Shown here: in pieces, positions 7,614 to 16,685 of the stretch
Numbering within the stretch: the first letter of the stretch is position 1
Layout of the letters: every line of letters begins with the position of its first letter
Assembly (NCBI GenBank): GCA_023457495.1
Contig: JAEWLQ010000117.1
Location: 1-30,576 of the forward strand
DNA length: 30,576 bases
Direction: 5' to 3'
DNA from: Pseudomonadota bacterium
GTDB taxonomy: Bacteria > Pseudomonadota > Gammaproteobacteria > Steroidobacterales > Steroidobacteraceae
The notes under the pieces: model-generated
The model's database searches: none
What the model was told of the DNA's origin: nothing
What the model saw: only the letters and a program-made list of their open reading frames with translations
Position numbers and translations under genes: made by a program

Positions 7614-8003
7614 CTACGCCGCGGCCTTGCTGGCGAGGATCTTGTCGATCTTTTCCTTGAGCGTCGCCGCCGTGAACGGCTTGATCACGTAGCCGGACAC
7701 ACCAGCCTGCGCCGCTTCGACGATCTGCTCGCGCTTGGCCTCGGCCGTCAGCATGAGCACCGGTAGTTTGGCGAGCTTCGCGTCCGCGCGCACGACCTTG
7801 AGCAGCTCGAGTCCGGGCATGCCCGGCATGTTCCAGTCGGTGATGAGGAAATCGAAGTTGCCGTTCCTGAGCAGCGGCAACGCCGTGTTGCCGTCGTCGG
7901 CCTCGGTGACGTCCGCGTAACCGAGCTCGTTCAGCAGTCCCTTCACGATCCTGCGCATGGTCGAGAAGTCGTCGACAACCAGGAATTTCATCGTATTGCT
8001 CAC
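7614..8003 (-). CDS. cheY: Chemotaxis response regulator CheY
   Basis: CheY is a single-domain receiver that binds the FliM N-terminus when phosphorylated and changes motor direction. Numbered from the chosen start, it has the acidic pair Asp11-Asp12, phospho-acceptor Asp56 (TDWNMPGM), Thr86 (MLTAEAKR) and Lys108 (IKPF). All are intact. The start is GTG at 8003, because AGGAG lies 7 nt upstream. The ATG at 7991 gives a start closer to many homologues (MKFLVVDD) but has no well-placed ribosome binding site. The protein is 129 residues. It follows fliA by 16 nt and precedes cheZ by 9 nt. FliM in this window keeps the matching CheY-binding peptide. Confidence 0.96.
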   Translation of the reverse strand: MSNTMKFLVVDDFSTMRRIVKGLLNELGYADVTEADDGNTALPLLRNGNFDFLITDWNMPGMPGLELLKVVRADAKLAKLPVLMLTAEAKREQIVEAAQAGVSGYVIKPFTAATLKEKIDKILASKAAA

Positions 8004-8019
8004 GTTCAATCTCCTCGCA

Positions 8020-8739
8020 TCAAAGTCGGTCCCGCCAGCCCGAGAGCCGGGCCTGCAATCGCGACAGCGCCTGGCCATGGATCTGGCAGATCCGCGATTC
8101 GCTCACCTTCAGTACCGCGCCGATTTCCTTGAGGTTCAACTCATCGTCGTAGTACAGGGACATCACCATGCGCTCGCGCTCCGGCAGCCCCGCGATGGCC
8201 TCCGTGAGCGCGGCACGAAACCGCTCGTCGATCACATCGCGAAACGGGTCCGCGTTCGGATCCGTCGCGCTGATCTCGCCTTCTTCCGTCGTGAGGCTCG
8301 CGATCTGGCAACCCGCCGCGTCCTCCACGATCTTGTGATACTCCTCGAGGCTCACGCCCATCTTCTGCGCGACGTCCGTGTCACGAGCCTCGCGGCCGAT
8401 TTCGCCTTCCAGCTCGCGGATCGCCGTCGCGACCGCGCGCGCCTTGCGGTGCACCGAGCGCGGCGCCCAGTCGAGCTTGCGCAAACCGTCGAGCATCGCG
8501 CCGCGAATCCGGATGCCGGCGTAGGTCTCGAAACTCGCCCCACGGCCGGTCGAATAGTTGGAGGCCGCCTCCAGCAGGCCGAGCATTCCGGCCTGGATCA
8601 GATCGTCCACCTCGACCGAGGCCGGCAGGCGGCCCGCGAGGTGATAGGCGATGCGCTTCACCAGTTCGGCATGACGCATGACCAGCTGCTCGGTTTCCCG
8701 AGCGCCGGCGCGCTGGCTGTAGGCGCTCACTCCGGTCAT
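8020..8739 (-). CDS. fliA: RNA polymerase sigma factor FliA (sigma-28)
   Basis: FliA directs transcription of late flagellar and chemotaxis genes and is held back by FlgM until the hook is complete. The 239-residue protein has region 2 (DDLIQAGMLGLLEA ... FETYAGIRIRGAMLDGLR), region 3 (ELEGEIGREARDTDVAQKMG) and region 4 (LPERERMVMSLYY ... NLKEIGAVLKVSESRICQI). The ATG at 8739 overlaps the fleN stop as ATGA. The reading frame stays open further upstream, but only inside fleN and without family similarity. FlgM is not in the window. I found no clear sigma-28 promoter here, so its targets are probably elsewhere, including flagellin. Confidence 0.96.
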   Translation of the reverse strand: MTGVSAYSQRAGARETEQLVMRHAELVKRIAYHLAGRLPASVEVDDLIQAGMLGLLEAASNYSTGRGASFETYAGIRIRGAMLDGLRKLDWAPRSVHRKARAVATAIRELEGEIGREARDTDVAQKMGVSLEEYHKIVEDAAGCQIASLTTEEGEISATDPNADPFRDVIDERFRAALTEAIAGLPERERMVMSLYYDDELNLKEIGAVLKVSESRICQIHGQALSRLQARLSGWRDRL

Positions 8740-9599
8740 CGAACCACCTCGAGGCGCACCGACGGACGCCGTATCAGTCGCTCGACGAAGAACTCCACGT
8801 TTCCGCGGGGTCCCTCTGCCACTGGCCACATATCGGCCCGCAGCGCGAGCGTCTTGAGCGCCATGCTCGCCGGGCACGATGGGTACGCCGTCACAACGGG
8901 ACGCTGTTCACGGATCGCGCGACGCAGGAACGCGTCCTCGGGAATCTCGCCGACATAATCCAGCTCGACTTCGAGGAATCGCATCGCGACCCTCTCGAAG
9001 CGCTCGAACAGGGACTGCCCTAGTCCCTTCCCGCGCGACTGGTTCACGACCACGCGGAACTTCTTCACGCCGTGATCGCGGCTCAATAGTTTGATCAACG
9101 CGTAGGCGTCGGTCAGCGATGCCGGCTCGTCGCACAACACGACCAGCACCTGCTGCGCCGCCTGCGAGAACTGCAGCACCGAGCCCGAGATGCCGGCGGC
9201 GGTGTCCACCACCAGCGTATCGAGCCGGGTAGATAGATCGCCGAACGCGCGCACCAGCCCCAGGTGGGTCATCGTGTCGAGCTCGGCGAGCTGCGCGATG
9301 CCGGAGGCGGCGGGCACGATCTTGAAACCCTGCGGCGCCTCGACGATCACTTCCTCGAGCGTGCAGGTGCCGGCCAGCACGTCCGCGAGCGTGAGCCGCG
9401 GCGTGAGACCGAGGAATACATCCACATTGGCGAGACCGAGGTCCCCGTCCAGCAGCATGACCTGCTTGCCGCGCGAGGCCAGCGAGGCCGCGAGGTTCAC
9501 CGCGACGGTGGTCTTGCCCACACCGCCCTTGCCGCCGGTGACCGCGATCACCTGCACCGGATGTGCGTTCACGGTCATGGGCTTATTGCTTCCGGGCAT
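8736..9599 (-). CDS. fleN: Flagellar number regulator FleN (FlhG), MinD-like ATPase
   Basis: FleN limits flagellar number in polar flagellates, partly by inhibiting FleQ and by acting with FlhF. The 287-residue protein carries a deviant Walker A motif (GGKGGVGKTT), LLDGDLGLANVDV, VVDTAAG and VLCDEP. The C-terminal segment WPVAEGPRGNVEFFVERL matches FleN. The ATG at 9599 has AGGGG about 7 nt upstream and overlaps flhF by 17 nt. An internal ATG at 9578, 4 nt after flhF, would remove seven residues. Its FleQ partner in this window is shortened at the N-terminus but keeps the AAA+ domain, which in Pseudomonas is the FleN contact, so regulation could persist. Confidence 0.95.
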   Translation of the reverse strand: MPGSNKPMTVNAHPVQVIAVTGGKGGVGKTTVAVNLAASLASRGKQVMLLDGDLGLANVDVFLGLTPRLTLADVLAGTCTLEEVIVEAPQGFKIVPAASGIAQLAELDTMTHLGLVRAFGDLSTRLDTLVVDTAAGISGSVLQFSQAAQQVLVVLCDEPASLTDAYALIKLLSRDHGVKKFRVVVNQSRGKGLGQSLFERFERVAMRFLEVELDYVGEIPEDAFLRRAIREQRPVVTAYPSCPASMALKTLALRADMWPVAEGPRGNVEFFVERLIRRPSVRLEVVR

Positions 9600-10902
9600 T
9601 CGCCACCCCTGACATCCTTCTCTGCATGACTTCGTCGTCCGCCGTCGCGCCGTTGTGGCTCGCGATCTCGACCGCGCGGCCCACGAGCCCGTGCGCGCGC
9701 GCCGGCTCCAGATCTTCGGGAACGCGCTGGCCATCGCTGACATAGGCGGCGGCGAGCTTGTGGCGCACCAGCGCCGAGATCACGCCGCCGAGGCTGACCG
9801 CCTCGTCCACTTTCGTGATGACACAGGCCGTGGGTTTGGCGAGCGCGAAGCGCTGCACCACCTCGTCGATGGCGCCGGCCTGCGTGCTCGCGGGCAGCAC
9901 GAGTGCGGTCTCGACGCTGGCCTGCATGTTCTGCAGCAGCCGCAAGTGCCGCGCCAGTTCCGGATCGCGCGGGCTCGCGCCCGCCGTGTCGATCATCACG
10001 AACTTGCAGTGACGCAGCTCGTAGAGCAGCTCGGGCAGTTCGCTGATGTCGAACGCATTGTGCGTGGTCACGCCGAGCAACCGCCCGAGCGTGTGCATCT
10101 GTTCGTGCGCGCCGATGCGCACCGAATCGGCGGAAATCATCGCGACCTTGCGCGGCCCATGGCGCAGCACCCAGCGCGCCGCGAGTTTGGCCAGCAGTGT
10201 CGTCTTGCCGGCGCCCGCGGGACCGGCGAAGGCGACCACGCCGCCCTGCTCCAGCCAGCGATCGCCGGTGGTTTGAAGCGTGCGCGCGATGGTCGCGAGC
10301 GCGAACCGGCGCGCCGCGGCGAAGCTGAGCTCCGGGGGAATCTTGCGGACCAGCGAATTCGCCAGGTCCTGCGTGATGCCGAGCTGCGCGAGCTCCTTGA
10401 GCATTGCGGCCTGCATCGGTGAGCGGCGCGACAGGTCGTTCCACGCGAGCGTCGCGAGCTGGGCTTCCAGCATGCGGCGCATGTTCTTCATTTCGTCCGC
10501 GAGCCCTTCGGGCGTTGCGCCGGCCGTGTGCGGCAGCGACGCGGGTGCAGCCGCGCTCGCTGGCACCGGCGCAATCTGTTCGGAAATCTGCGATGAAGCC
10601 CGGCGGTTGCGGGCAGCCTCGGCGTCACGCATGTCCGTCACGGTGGCCGCGGCTGCCGCGATCTGCGCACGGGGCGAGTCCAGTCTCTGCAGTGCTTCGG
10701 CATGCGCGCCATGCACTCGCGGAACAGCCGGCTGCGGCGCGGACTCGACCGCGCGCGCGACTTCGAAGTCCATCGCGGCCACGACTTCGACATCGTTGCC
10801 GACCCGACCCGAAGACAGGATCACGGCGTCGGCGCCGAGCGCTTCACGCACCTGGGCCAGCGCGGAGCGCATGTCTTTGGCGATGTATCTCTGAATCTTC
10901 AT
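9583..10902 (-). CDS. flhF: Flagellar placement GTPase FlhF
   Basis: FlhF is an SRP-family GTPase that marks the pole for flagellar assembly. The 439-residue protein has the short N-terminal B domain start (MKIQRYIAKDMRSALAQVRE), an Ala/Pro-rich linker at about 50-130, and NG domains. The P-loop GPAGAGKT spans about 227-234. Further motifs are ADSVRIGAHEQ, MIDTAG and TKVDEAVSLG. The ATG at 10902 has GGAG upstream at good spacing. It lies 14 nt after flhA and overlaps fleN. The flhA-flhF-fleN-fliA order is typical of polar-flagellum clusters. In the P-loop, Ala replaces the more usual Thr and Val, a mild change that keeps Gly-Lys-Thr. Confidence 0.96.
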   Translation of the reverse strand: MKIQRYIAKDMRSALAQVREALGADAVILSSGRVGNDVEVVAAMDFEVARAVESAPQPAVPRVHGAHAEALQRLDSPRAQIAAAAATVTDMRDAEAARNRRASSQISEQIAPVPASAAAPASLPHTAGATPEGLADEMKNMRRMLEAQLATLAWNDLSRRSPMQAAMLKELAQLGITQDLANSLVRKIPPELSFAAARRFALATIARTLQTTGDRWLEQGGVVAFAGPAGAGKTTLLAKLAARWVLRHGPRKVAMISADSVRIGAHEQMHTLGRLLGVTTHNAFDISELPELLYELRHCKFVMIDTAGASPRDPELARHLRLLQNMQASVETALVLPASTQAGAIDEVVQRFALAKPTACVITKVDEAVSLGGVISALVRHKLAAAYVSDGQRVPEDLEPARAHGLVGRAVEIASHNGATADDEVMQRRMSGVANARKQ

Positions 10903-10916
10903 TCGTCACTCCACGT

Positions 10917-13010
10917 TCATCGGCTGCCCACCGCGGTGACCATGCGCACCTTGCGGTTGTCGGGCAGCTCGTTCCAGGCCAGCACGTGCAGTCCCGGAAC
11001 ACTTACCCGGAAGAACCGCGCCAGTGCGGCGCGCAGTGCCGGCGGGGTCAGCAACACCGCCGGTTCACCGCCACGTTCTTGACGCTGTGCGGCCTCCTGC
11101 AGACCTCGTTGCAAGCGGTCTGCCAGCCCGGGCTCGAGGCCAGGACTTGCCGCCGGATTTGCGAGCCCGTTCGTCAACAGGCGCTCCAGATCCGGCTCGA
11201 GGGTGATGACGGGCAGCTCTTCGGCGAGGCCCACGATGTCCTGGACGATCTGGCGACCCAGGGCAACCCTGACCTGCGCGATCAGCGCCTGCGTGTCCTG
11301 GGTGCGCGGACCCGCCTCCGCCAGCGCTTCGACGATCGCGCGGACGTTGCGGATCGGCACCCGCTCGGCCAGCAGGCCCTGCATGACCCGCACGACGGTC
11401 GCGAGCGGCAGCACCTTGGGCACCAGTTCCTCGACCAGCTTGGGCGAGGTCTTCGAAAGGGTTTTCAGCAGCTGCTCGGCCTCTTCGTGACCGAACAACT
11501 CGTGCGCGTGTGTCTGGATCAGGTGCGACAGATGCGTGGCGATGACCGTGGCCGCATCGACGACCGTGTAGCCGAGTGATTGCGCGTGCTCGCGCAAGGA
11601 AGGCTCTATCCACACGGCTTCCATGCCGAACGCCGGATCGCGCGTCGGCAGACCATTGACGGGACCGAACACGCGTCCCGGATTGATCGCGAGCTCGCGG
11701 TCGGGATGCACGACGCTCTCGCCGATGGCGACGCCCGCGAGACGGATGCGATAGGCGTTGGGCCCCAACTCCAGGTTGTCGCGGATGTGCACGGCCTGCA
11801 CGAGGAAGCCGAGCTCCTGCGTGAGCTTGCGGCGGATGCCGCGGATGCGCGCCAGCAGGTCGCCGCCCTTGGTTCTATCCACCAGCGGCACGAGTCGATA
11901 GCCGACTTCCAGACCGACCACGTCGACCGGACGCACGTCCTCCCAGGACAGCTCCTGATTCTCCGGCGCGGGCGCCGGCGGCGGTTCGGGCGGCGCGGCC
12001 TCTTCCGCGGCGGCGGCCAGCTTGCGCTTCTGCGAGATGTGCCAGGCGCCCCAGCCGCACAGGCCCGCGATCGACAGGAACACGAGATTCGGCATGCCCG
12101 GGATCAGGCCCATGACGCCGAGCACGCCGGCCGCGACGCCGAGCGCCTTCGGCTGGCCGAACAGTTGTTTGCCGAGCTCCTGGCCGATGTCCTGTTCGCG
12201 CGAGATACGCGTGACGATGATGGCCACCGCCACCGACAGCAGCAGTCCCGGGATCTGCGCCACCAGGCCGTCGCCGATGGTCAGCAATGCATAGCTGCGC
12301 GCGGCGTCGCCCACCGGCAGGTCGTGCATCATCGTGCCGATCAGCAGTCCGCCGACGATGTTGATGACCAGGATCAGGATGCCGGCGATCGCGTCGCCGC
12401 GGATGAACTTGCTCGCGCCGTCCATCGAGCCGTAGAAATCGGATTCGGCACGCACTTCGGCGCGGCGGTCGCGCGCCTGCTCCTGTGTGAGAACGCCGGC
12501 GTTGAGATCAGCGTCGATCGCCATCTGCTTGCCGGGCATCGCATCCAACGCGAAGCGCGCGGACACTTCCGACACGCGCCCGGCGCCCTTCGTCACCACG
12601 ACGAAGTTGATGATCGTGAGAATGATGAACACCACCGCGCCGACGGCGTAGTTGCCGCCGATCACGAACTCGCCGAACGCGGCGATGACCTTGCCCGCGG
12701 CGTGTGAACCCTCGTGGCCGTGCATGAGCACCACGCGCGTCGAGGCGACGTTGAGCGCCAGGCGCAGGATGGTCACGAGCAACAGCACGGTCGGGAAGAT
12801 CGCGAACTCGAGCGGCCGCGCGACCTGGAACACCGCCATCACGATGATCAACGACAGCGCGATATTGAACGTGAACAACACGTCCAGCATGAACGGCGGC
12901 AGCGGCAGGATCATCATCGCGAGGATCGCGATCAGACCGACCGGCACGCCGATGCCGATGCGCATCATGGCGCCGATACCCGAACCCGCGTTGTCGTTTG
13001 CGATGGCCAT
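10917..13010 (-). CDS. flhA: Flagellar export gate protein FlhA
   Basis: FlhA is the large membrane subunit of the flagellar type III export apparatus. It couples proton flow to export and docks chaperone-substrate complexes. The 697-residue protein has about eight membrane helices in its first half. The FHIPEP-type cytoplasmic loop contains SDFYGSMDGASKFIRGDAIAG near 180-200. The C-terminal cytosolic domain includes GPNAYRIRLAGV and ETPASPG-like docking segments. Length is as expected for the family. The ATG at 13010 lies 3 nt after the flhB stop. The ribosome binding site is weak, so coupling to flhB translation is likely. Confidence 0.97.
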   Translation of the reverse strand: MAIANDNAGSGIGAMMRIGIGVPVGLIAILAMMILPLPPFMLDVLFTFNIALSLIIVMAVFQVARPLEFAIFPTVLLLVTILRLALNVASTRVVLMHGHEGSHAAGKVIAAFGEFVIGGNYAVGAVVFIILTIINFVVVTKGAGRVSEVSARFALDAMPGKQMAIDADLNAGVLTQEQARDRRAEVRAESDFYGSMDGASKFIRGDAIAGILILVINIVGGLLIGTMMHDLPVGDAARSYALLTIGDGLVAQIPGLLLSVAVAIIVTRISREQDIGQELGKQLFGQPKALGVAAGVLGVMGLIPGMPNLVFLSIAGLCGWGAWHISQKRKLAAAAEEAAPPEPPPAPAPENQELSWEDVRPVDVVGLEVGYRLVPLVDRTKGGDLLARIRGIRRKLTQELGFLVQAVHIRDNLELGPNAYRIRLAGVAIGESVVHPDRELAINPGRVFGPVNGLPTRDPAFGMEAVWIEPSLREHAQSLGYTVVDAATVIATHLSHLIQTHAHELFGHEEAEQLLKTLSKTSPKLVEELVPKVLPLATVVRVMQGLLAERVPIRNVRAIVEALAEAGPRTQDTQALIAQVRVALGRQIVQDIVGLAEELPVITLEPDLERLLTNGLANPAASPGLEPGLADRLQRGLQEAAQRQERGGEPAVLLTPPALRAALARFFRVSVPGLHVLAWNELPDNRKVRMVTAVGSR

Positions 13011-13013
13011 GAA

Positions 13014-14147
13014 TTACTGGATGGTCGGTGGTGGCGGTGCTACATCGATATTCGGCGCCGCTGGCGGCGCCATGCCGCGCTCACGCGCGGCGCGCAACTG
13101 GAACACGTAGGTGAGGACCTGCGCGACGGCGACATAAAGCGCGGCCGGCACTTCGCGGCCCACGTCGACGTTCTTGTGGAGAGCGCGCGCCAGCGGCGGC
13201 GCCTCGACGATGGCCACGCCATTCTCGGTGGCGATCTCGCGGATCTTGAGCGCCAGCAACTCGGTGCCCTTCGCGACCACGATGGGCGCGCGCATCTTCG
13301 ATTCGTCGTAACGCAGCGCCACCGCGAAGTGCGTCGGGTTGGTCACCACGACATCGGCGGTCGGCACTTCCTGCAACATGCGGCCGCGCGACAGCGCGCG
13401 TTGCGCCTCGCGGATGCGGCCACGCGTCTCGGGCGAACCTTCGCTTTCCTTGAATTCCTGGCGGATTTCCTCGCGCGTCATGCGCAGTTCCTTCGCGTGC
13501 TGCCAGAGCTGGAATGGCACGTCGACGGCCGCGATGATCGCGAGACCGCAGACCAGCACGAGCAGCGAATACGCGGCGAGCGAGGCGGAATGTCCGATCG
13601 CGGCATTGACCGGCTCCGCCGACAGGCCCATGAGCTGCGGCGCGAGTCCCTTGAGCAGGATCCAGGCGATGGTCCCGACCACGCACACTTTGGCGATGCC
13701 CTTGACCAGTTCGATCAACCCGCGCGACGAAAACATGCGGCCGAAACCCTTCACCGGGCTGAGCCGCGAAAACTGCGGTGCGAGCGCCTTGCCCGAAAGG
13801 TTCCAGCCACCGATGGCGAGTGGCGCCGCGAGCGCGGCGACGAACGTCGCGCCGAGGATCGGCAGGATCATCAACAGTGCGCGTGAGCCGGCATTCATCA
13901 GCGAAGGCCAGATGGCGTCGTCCGACATGGCATGGGCCGGCGAAAAGCTCAGGGAGTCGTGCATGAAATCGGCGAACTGGCCGGTGGCCATGCGGCCGAG
14001 CGAGTAGATGGCCGCGGCGGCCGCGATGCACACCGCCGCCATCGACAGCTCGGCGGAGCGCGGCACCTGGCCTTTCTTGCGCGCCTCCTCGAGGCGCTTC
14101 GGTGTCGCTTGTTCTGTCTTTTCCTGCCCGTTCTCGTTCTCGGCCAT
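13014..14147 (-). CDS. flhB: Flagellar export switch protein FlhB
   Basis: FlhB switches export from rod/hook to filament substrates after self-cleavage. The 377-residue protein has a basic N-terminus with KTEQATPKRLEEARKKGQV, four membrane helices, and a cytoplasmic domain with the autocleavage site Asn270-Pro271-Thr272-His273. A Pro-rich tail (MAPPAAPNIDVAPPPP) follows. FliK, its partner in the switch, is encoded further upstream in the same cluster. The ATG at 14147 lies 4 nt after fliR, and flhA begins 3 nt after its stop. Confidence 0.97.
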   Translation of the reverse strand: MAENENGQEKTEQATPKRLEEARKKGQVPRSAELSMAAVCIAAAAAIYSLGRMATGQFADFMHDSLSFSPAHAMSDDAIWPSLMNAGSRALLMILPILGATFVAALAAPLAIGGWNLSGKALAPQFSRLSPVKGFGRMFSSRGLIELVKGIAKVCVVGTIAWILLKGLAPQLMGLSAEPVNAAIGHSASLAAYSLLVLVCGLAIIAAVDVPFQLWQHAKELRMTREEIRQEFKESEGSPETRGRIREAQRALSRGRMLQEVPTADVVVTNPTHFAVALRYDESKMRAPIVVAKGTELLALKIREIATENGVAIVEAPPLARALHKNVDVGREVPAALYVAVAQVLTYVFQLRAARERGMAPPAAPNIDVAPPPPTIQ

Positions 14148-14151
14148 GGCG

Positions 14152-14928
14152 TCAGCTCCCGCTCAGCGCGCGCAGGAAGTCGAAGCCCTGCGACAGAAGC
14201 CGGGTGACGCCCTCGACCAGCGGACCGATGCCCGCGAGCACGATGAGCAAACCAATGACCAGCGAGAATGGAAAGCCGACCGCGAACAGGTTGAGCGCCG
14301 GGGCCGCGCGGCTCACCACGCCGAACGCGAGGTTCACGATGAGCAGCGCCGTGATGCCCGGCAGCGCGATCGACATCGCACCCGAGAACAGCTGTCCGCC
14401 CCACAACACCAGGGACCACAGCCCCTCGCGGCCGAGGCCGGACGTGCCGATGGGCATCGTGTCGAATCCGCCGACCAGCACTTCGAGCAGCGCGAGATGG
14501 CCGTTCAATGCGAGGAACACGAGCGTCGCGAGAATGATGTAGAGCTGGCCCAACGCCACCGTGCTGCTGCCGCGCAGCGGGTCCACGTTGAACGCGAACG
14601 ACAGGCCCATGCTGTTTGCGAGCAACTGGCCCGCGAGACCGAGCGAATCGAACACGATCTGCAGCGCGAAACCGAGGGCGACTCCGATCAGCAGCTGTTG
14701 CGCCACGACGATGACGCCCTGCGCGGAGAACGGCGCGATGTCGGTAGCCGGCATCAGCGGCGCCACCAGCGCGGTCAGCGCCACCGCCAGCAGGACGCGT
14801 GTCCGCGCCGGCACGAACCGGGCGCCGAACATCGGGGCCACCATGAGGCAGGCGCCGATGCGCGCGAACGGGAAGAACGCGTTGGCGACCCACCCTTCGA
14901 GCTGTCCGATTGTCAGGGCGATGGGCAC
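14152..14928 (-). CDS. fliR: Flagellar export protein FliR
   Basis: FliR forms the export gate core with FliP and FliQ. The 258-residue protein is almost entirely hydrophobic, with about six membrane helices. Family segments include FPFARIGACLMVAPMFGARFVPARTR near the N-terminus and NLAFGVVSRAAPALNLFAVGFP in the second half. The start is GTG at 14928, 4 nt after the fliQ TAG. There is no strong ribosome binding site, so translation probably depends on fliQ. Length is normal. Confidence 0.95.
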   Translation of the reverse strand: MPIALTIGQLEGWVANAFFPFARIGACLMVAPMFGARFVPARTRVLLAVALTALVAPLMPATDIAPFSAQGVIVVAQQLLIGVALGFALQIVFDSLGLAGQLLANSMGLSFAFNVDPLRGSSTVALGQLYIILATLVFLALNGHLALLEVLVGGFDTMPIGTSGLGREGLWSLVLWGGQLFSGAMSIALPGITALLIVNLAFGVVSRAAPALNLFAVGFPFSLVIGLLIVLAGIGPLVEGVTRLLSQGFDFLRALSGS

Positions 14929-14932
14929 GGCG

Positions 14933-15202
14933 CTATCCGATCATCCCGGGGATGCTCTGGATCAGGTTGCGGGTGTATTCGACCAGCGTACGCAGCATCC
15001 ACGGTCCGGTGATCGCGAGCACCGCGGCCATGGCCAGTAGTTTGGGGATGAACGACAGCGTCATCTCGTTGATCTGCGTCGCCGCCTGGAAGATGCCAAC
15101 GATGAGACCGACCGCGAGCGCGGTGAGCAGCAGCGGCGCGGCCAGCGTGAGCGTGAGCTCGAGCGCATGGCGGCCGACGGTGACGACGGTTTCGGGAGTC
15201 AT
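14933..15202 (-). CDS. fliQ: Flagellar export protein FliQ
   Basis: FliQ is a small export-gate subunit that wraps the FliP-FliR core. The 89-residue protein has two membrane helices (LTLTLAAPLLLTALAVGLIVG and LLAMAAVLAITGPWM). The loop between them reads QAATQINEMTLSFIPK, matching the family. It overlaps the fliP stop as ATGA and precedes fliR by 4 nt. Length is exactly typical. Confidence 0.96.
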   Translation of the reverse strand: MTPETVVTVGRHALELTLTLAAPLLLTALAVGLIVGIFQAATQINEMTLSFIPKLLAMAAVLAITGPWMLRTLVEYTRNLIQSIPGMIG

Positions 15203-15963
15203 CTGAAGAAACTCTGCGCGAGGGTGCCCATGACCAGAGCCCAGCCGTCCACCAGCACGAACAACATGATCTTGAACGGCAGCGAGATCAGCACCGGCGA
15301 CAGCATCATCATGCCCATCGACATGAGCACGCTCGCGACCACGAGATCGATGATCACGAACGGGATGAACAGCAGGAAGCCGATCTGGAAGGCGGTCTTG
15401 AGCTCGCTCGTGACGAAGGCCGGCACGAGGATGTTGAGCGGCACGTCTTCGGGCTTGTCGAAGCCCTTGCCGCCCGAGATGCGCACGAAGGTCGAGATGT
15501 CCGATTCACGCGTCTGCTCGAGCATGAACGACTTGAGCGGCACTACCGCGCGCTCGAGCGCGACGGTCGTTTCGATCGTGCCGGCGAGATAGGGCTGCGC
15601 GGCCTCAGTGTTGATCTTCTCGATCACCGGCGCCATGACGAACAGCGTGAGGAACAAGGCGAGGCCCACCAGCACCTGGTTGGGCGGCGTCTGTCCCGCG
15701 CCGAGCGCCTGCCGCAGGATCGCGAGCACGATCACGATGCGCGTGAACGACGTCATCATGAGCACGATGGCGGGCAGCAGCGTCAGCACCGTCATCAGGA
15801 TCAGGACCTGAAGCGTCAGCGAATAGGTCTGTCCACCGCCCGGATTGGTCGTCACGGTGACGGCCGGCAGTGCGCCACCCACCCCGCCCGTCGCCGCTTC
15901 CGCGAGCATGGGCAGGAATGCGAGCAGCGGCAAAAGGCCTTTCGCGAGCGAACGAATCTTCAT
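15199..15963 (-). CDS. fliP: Flagellar export protein FliP
   Basis: FliP pentamers build the export channel core. The 254-residue protein begins with a signal peptide (about residues 1-23, ending AEAA). A helix TLLPAIVLMMTSFTRIVIVLAI follows, then a periplasmic region. The C-terminal helices include PAFVTSELKTAFQIGF and MGMMMLSPVLISLPFK. These are characteristic FliP signatures. It overlaps fliO and fliQ by 4 nt each (ATGA). Length is typical for a protein with cleaved signal peptide. Confidence 0.97.
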   Translation of the reverse strand: MKIRSLAKGLLPLLAFLPMLAEAATGGVGGALPAVTVTTNPGGGQTYSLTLQVLILMTVLTLLPAIVLMMTSFTRIVIVLAILRQALGAGQTPPNQVLVGLALFLTLFVMAPVIEKINTEAAQPYLAGTIETTVALERAVVPLKSFMLEQTRESDISTFVRISGGKGFDKPEDVPLNILVPAFVTSELKTAFQIGFLLFIPFVIIDLVVASVLMSMGMMMLSPVLISLPFKIMLFVLVDGWALVMGTLAQSFFR

Positions 15964-16361
15964 TGTCCGGCTCCCCGCTTGCCGAGGCTCTTCATGAGGA
16001 GGTCGCGGAAATTGGGTAGCGCCGGTGTCGGCGTTTCGGGCGCCGGCGGCGCGGCCGTGTTGGCGCCCTCGGGAAATACATGCAGCGCACGCACATTGCC
16101 CGCGGCGACGCCGATCAGGATGTCGGTCTCGCCGACGCGCACCAGCACGCAGCGCTCTTTCGGTCCCAACGCGCGATCGCTCAGCACCTGGATCCGGTCC
16201 TCGCCACCACCGCCGATGCGGCGCATGCGCTTCGCCAGCCAGGCGAGCAGCACGATGACGCCCAGCACCAGCAGCAGCGCGAAGGTGACTTCGAGCGTGC
16301 CACCGGCGGCGCTGCCGTGCGCCGCCGCGTCCGGTGCGGCGAAAAGCGTGGGATCCGACAT
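15960..16361 (-). CDS. fliO: Flagellar export assembly protein FliO
   Basis: FliO helps assemble the FliP ring and is not part of the final gate. The 133-residue protein has an Ala/Gly-rich N-terminus and one membrane helix at about 25-43 (FALLLVLGVIVLLAWLAKR). A small cytoplasmic domain follows (IQVLSDRALGPKERCVLVRVGETDILIGVA), matching the FliO family. The tail is Pro-rich and variable. It begins 2 nt after fliN and overlaps fliP by 4 nt. FliO diverges widely in sequence, so position between fliN and fliP also supports the call. Confidence 0.92.
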   Translation of the reverse strand: MSDPTLFAAPDAAAHGSAAGGTLEVTFALLLVLGVIVLLAWLAKRMRRIGGGGEDRIQVLSDRALGPKERCVLVRVGETDILIGVAAGNVRALHVFPEGANTAAPPAPETPTPALPNFRDLLMKSLGKRGAGQ

Positions 16362-16363
16362 CG

Positions 16364-16675
16364 TTACTTGAGCTTGCGGATGCGTTCGGCCGGGCTCACG
16401 ACGTCCGTGATGCGGATGCCGAACTTCTCGTTGACCACGACGACTTCGCCGTGCGCGACCAGCGTGCCGTTGACAAACACGTCGAGCGGCTCACCGGCCG
16501 CGCGATCGAGCTCGACGACGCTGCCCTGGTTGAGCTGCAGCAGGTTGCGGATCGGGATGCGGGTGCGGCCCACTTCCATCGACAACGTGACGGGCACGTC
16601 GAGGATGACTTCGAGATTGACGTCATTGACGTCGTTCTCGCCCTGCGGCACGGCCGCTTCGGATTTGGCGTTCAT
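16364..16675 (-). CDS. fliN: Flagellar motor switch protein FliN
   Basis: FliN is part of the C-ring, binds CheY-P together with FliM, and docks the FliH-FliI complex. The 103-residue protein has a short acidic N-terminus and a SpoA domain (DVPVTLSMEVGRTRIPIRNLL ... GSVVELDRAAGEPLDVFVNG). Its end reads NEKFGIRITDVVSPAERI, typical of FliN. The ATG at 16675 has AGAGGA upstream at good spacing. It lies 10 nt after fliM. Length is shorter than E. coli FliN because the N-terminal extension is brief, as in many homologues. Confidence 0.96.
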   Translation of the reverse strand: MNAKSEAAVPQGENDVNDVNLEVILDVPVTLSMEVGRTRIPIRNLLQLNQGSVVELDRAAGEPLDVFVNGTLVAHGEVVVVNEKFGIRITDVVSPAERIRKLK

Positions 16676-16685
16676 GGAGATTCCT

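Noticed and set aside
6435..7766. Plus-strand open frame of 443 codons opposite motC, cheZ and cheY
   Set aside because: Its composition is typical of an antisense frame (Arg, Glu, His, Leu) and it has no start region or domain.
8004..8078. Longer N-terminus for cheY reaching to 8078
   Set aside because: It would overlap fliA and add residues absent from CheY. A ribosome binding site supports 8003.
12714..13886. Plus-strand open frame opposite flhA and flhB
   Set aside because: His/Arg/Asp-rich antisense shadow with no recognisable motif.
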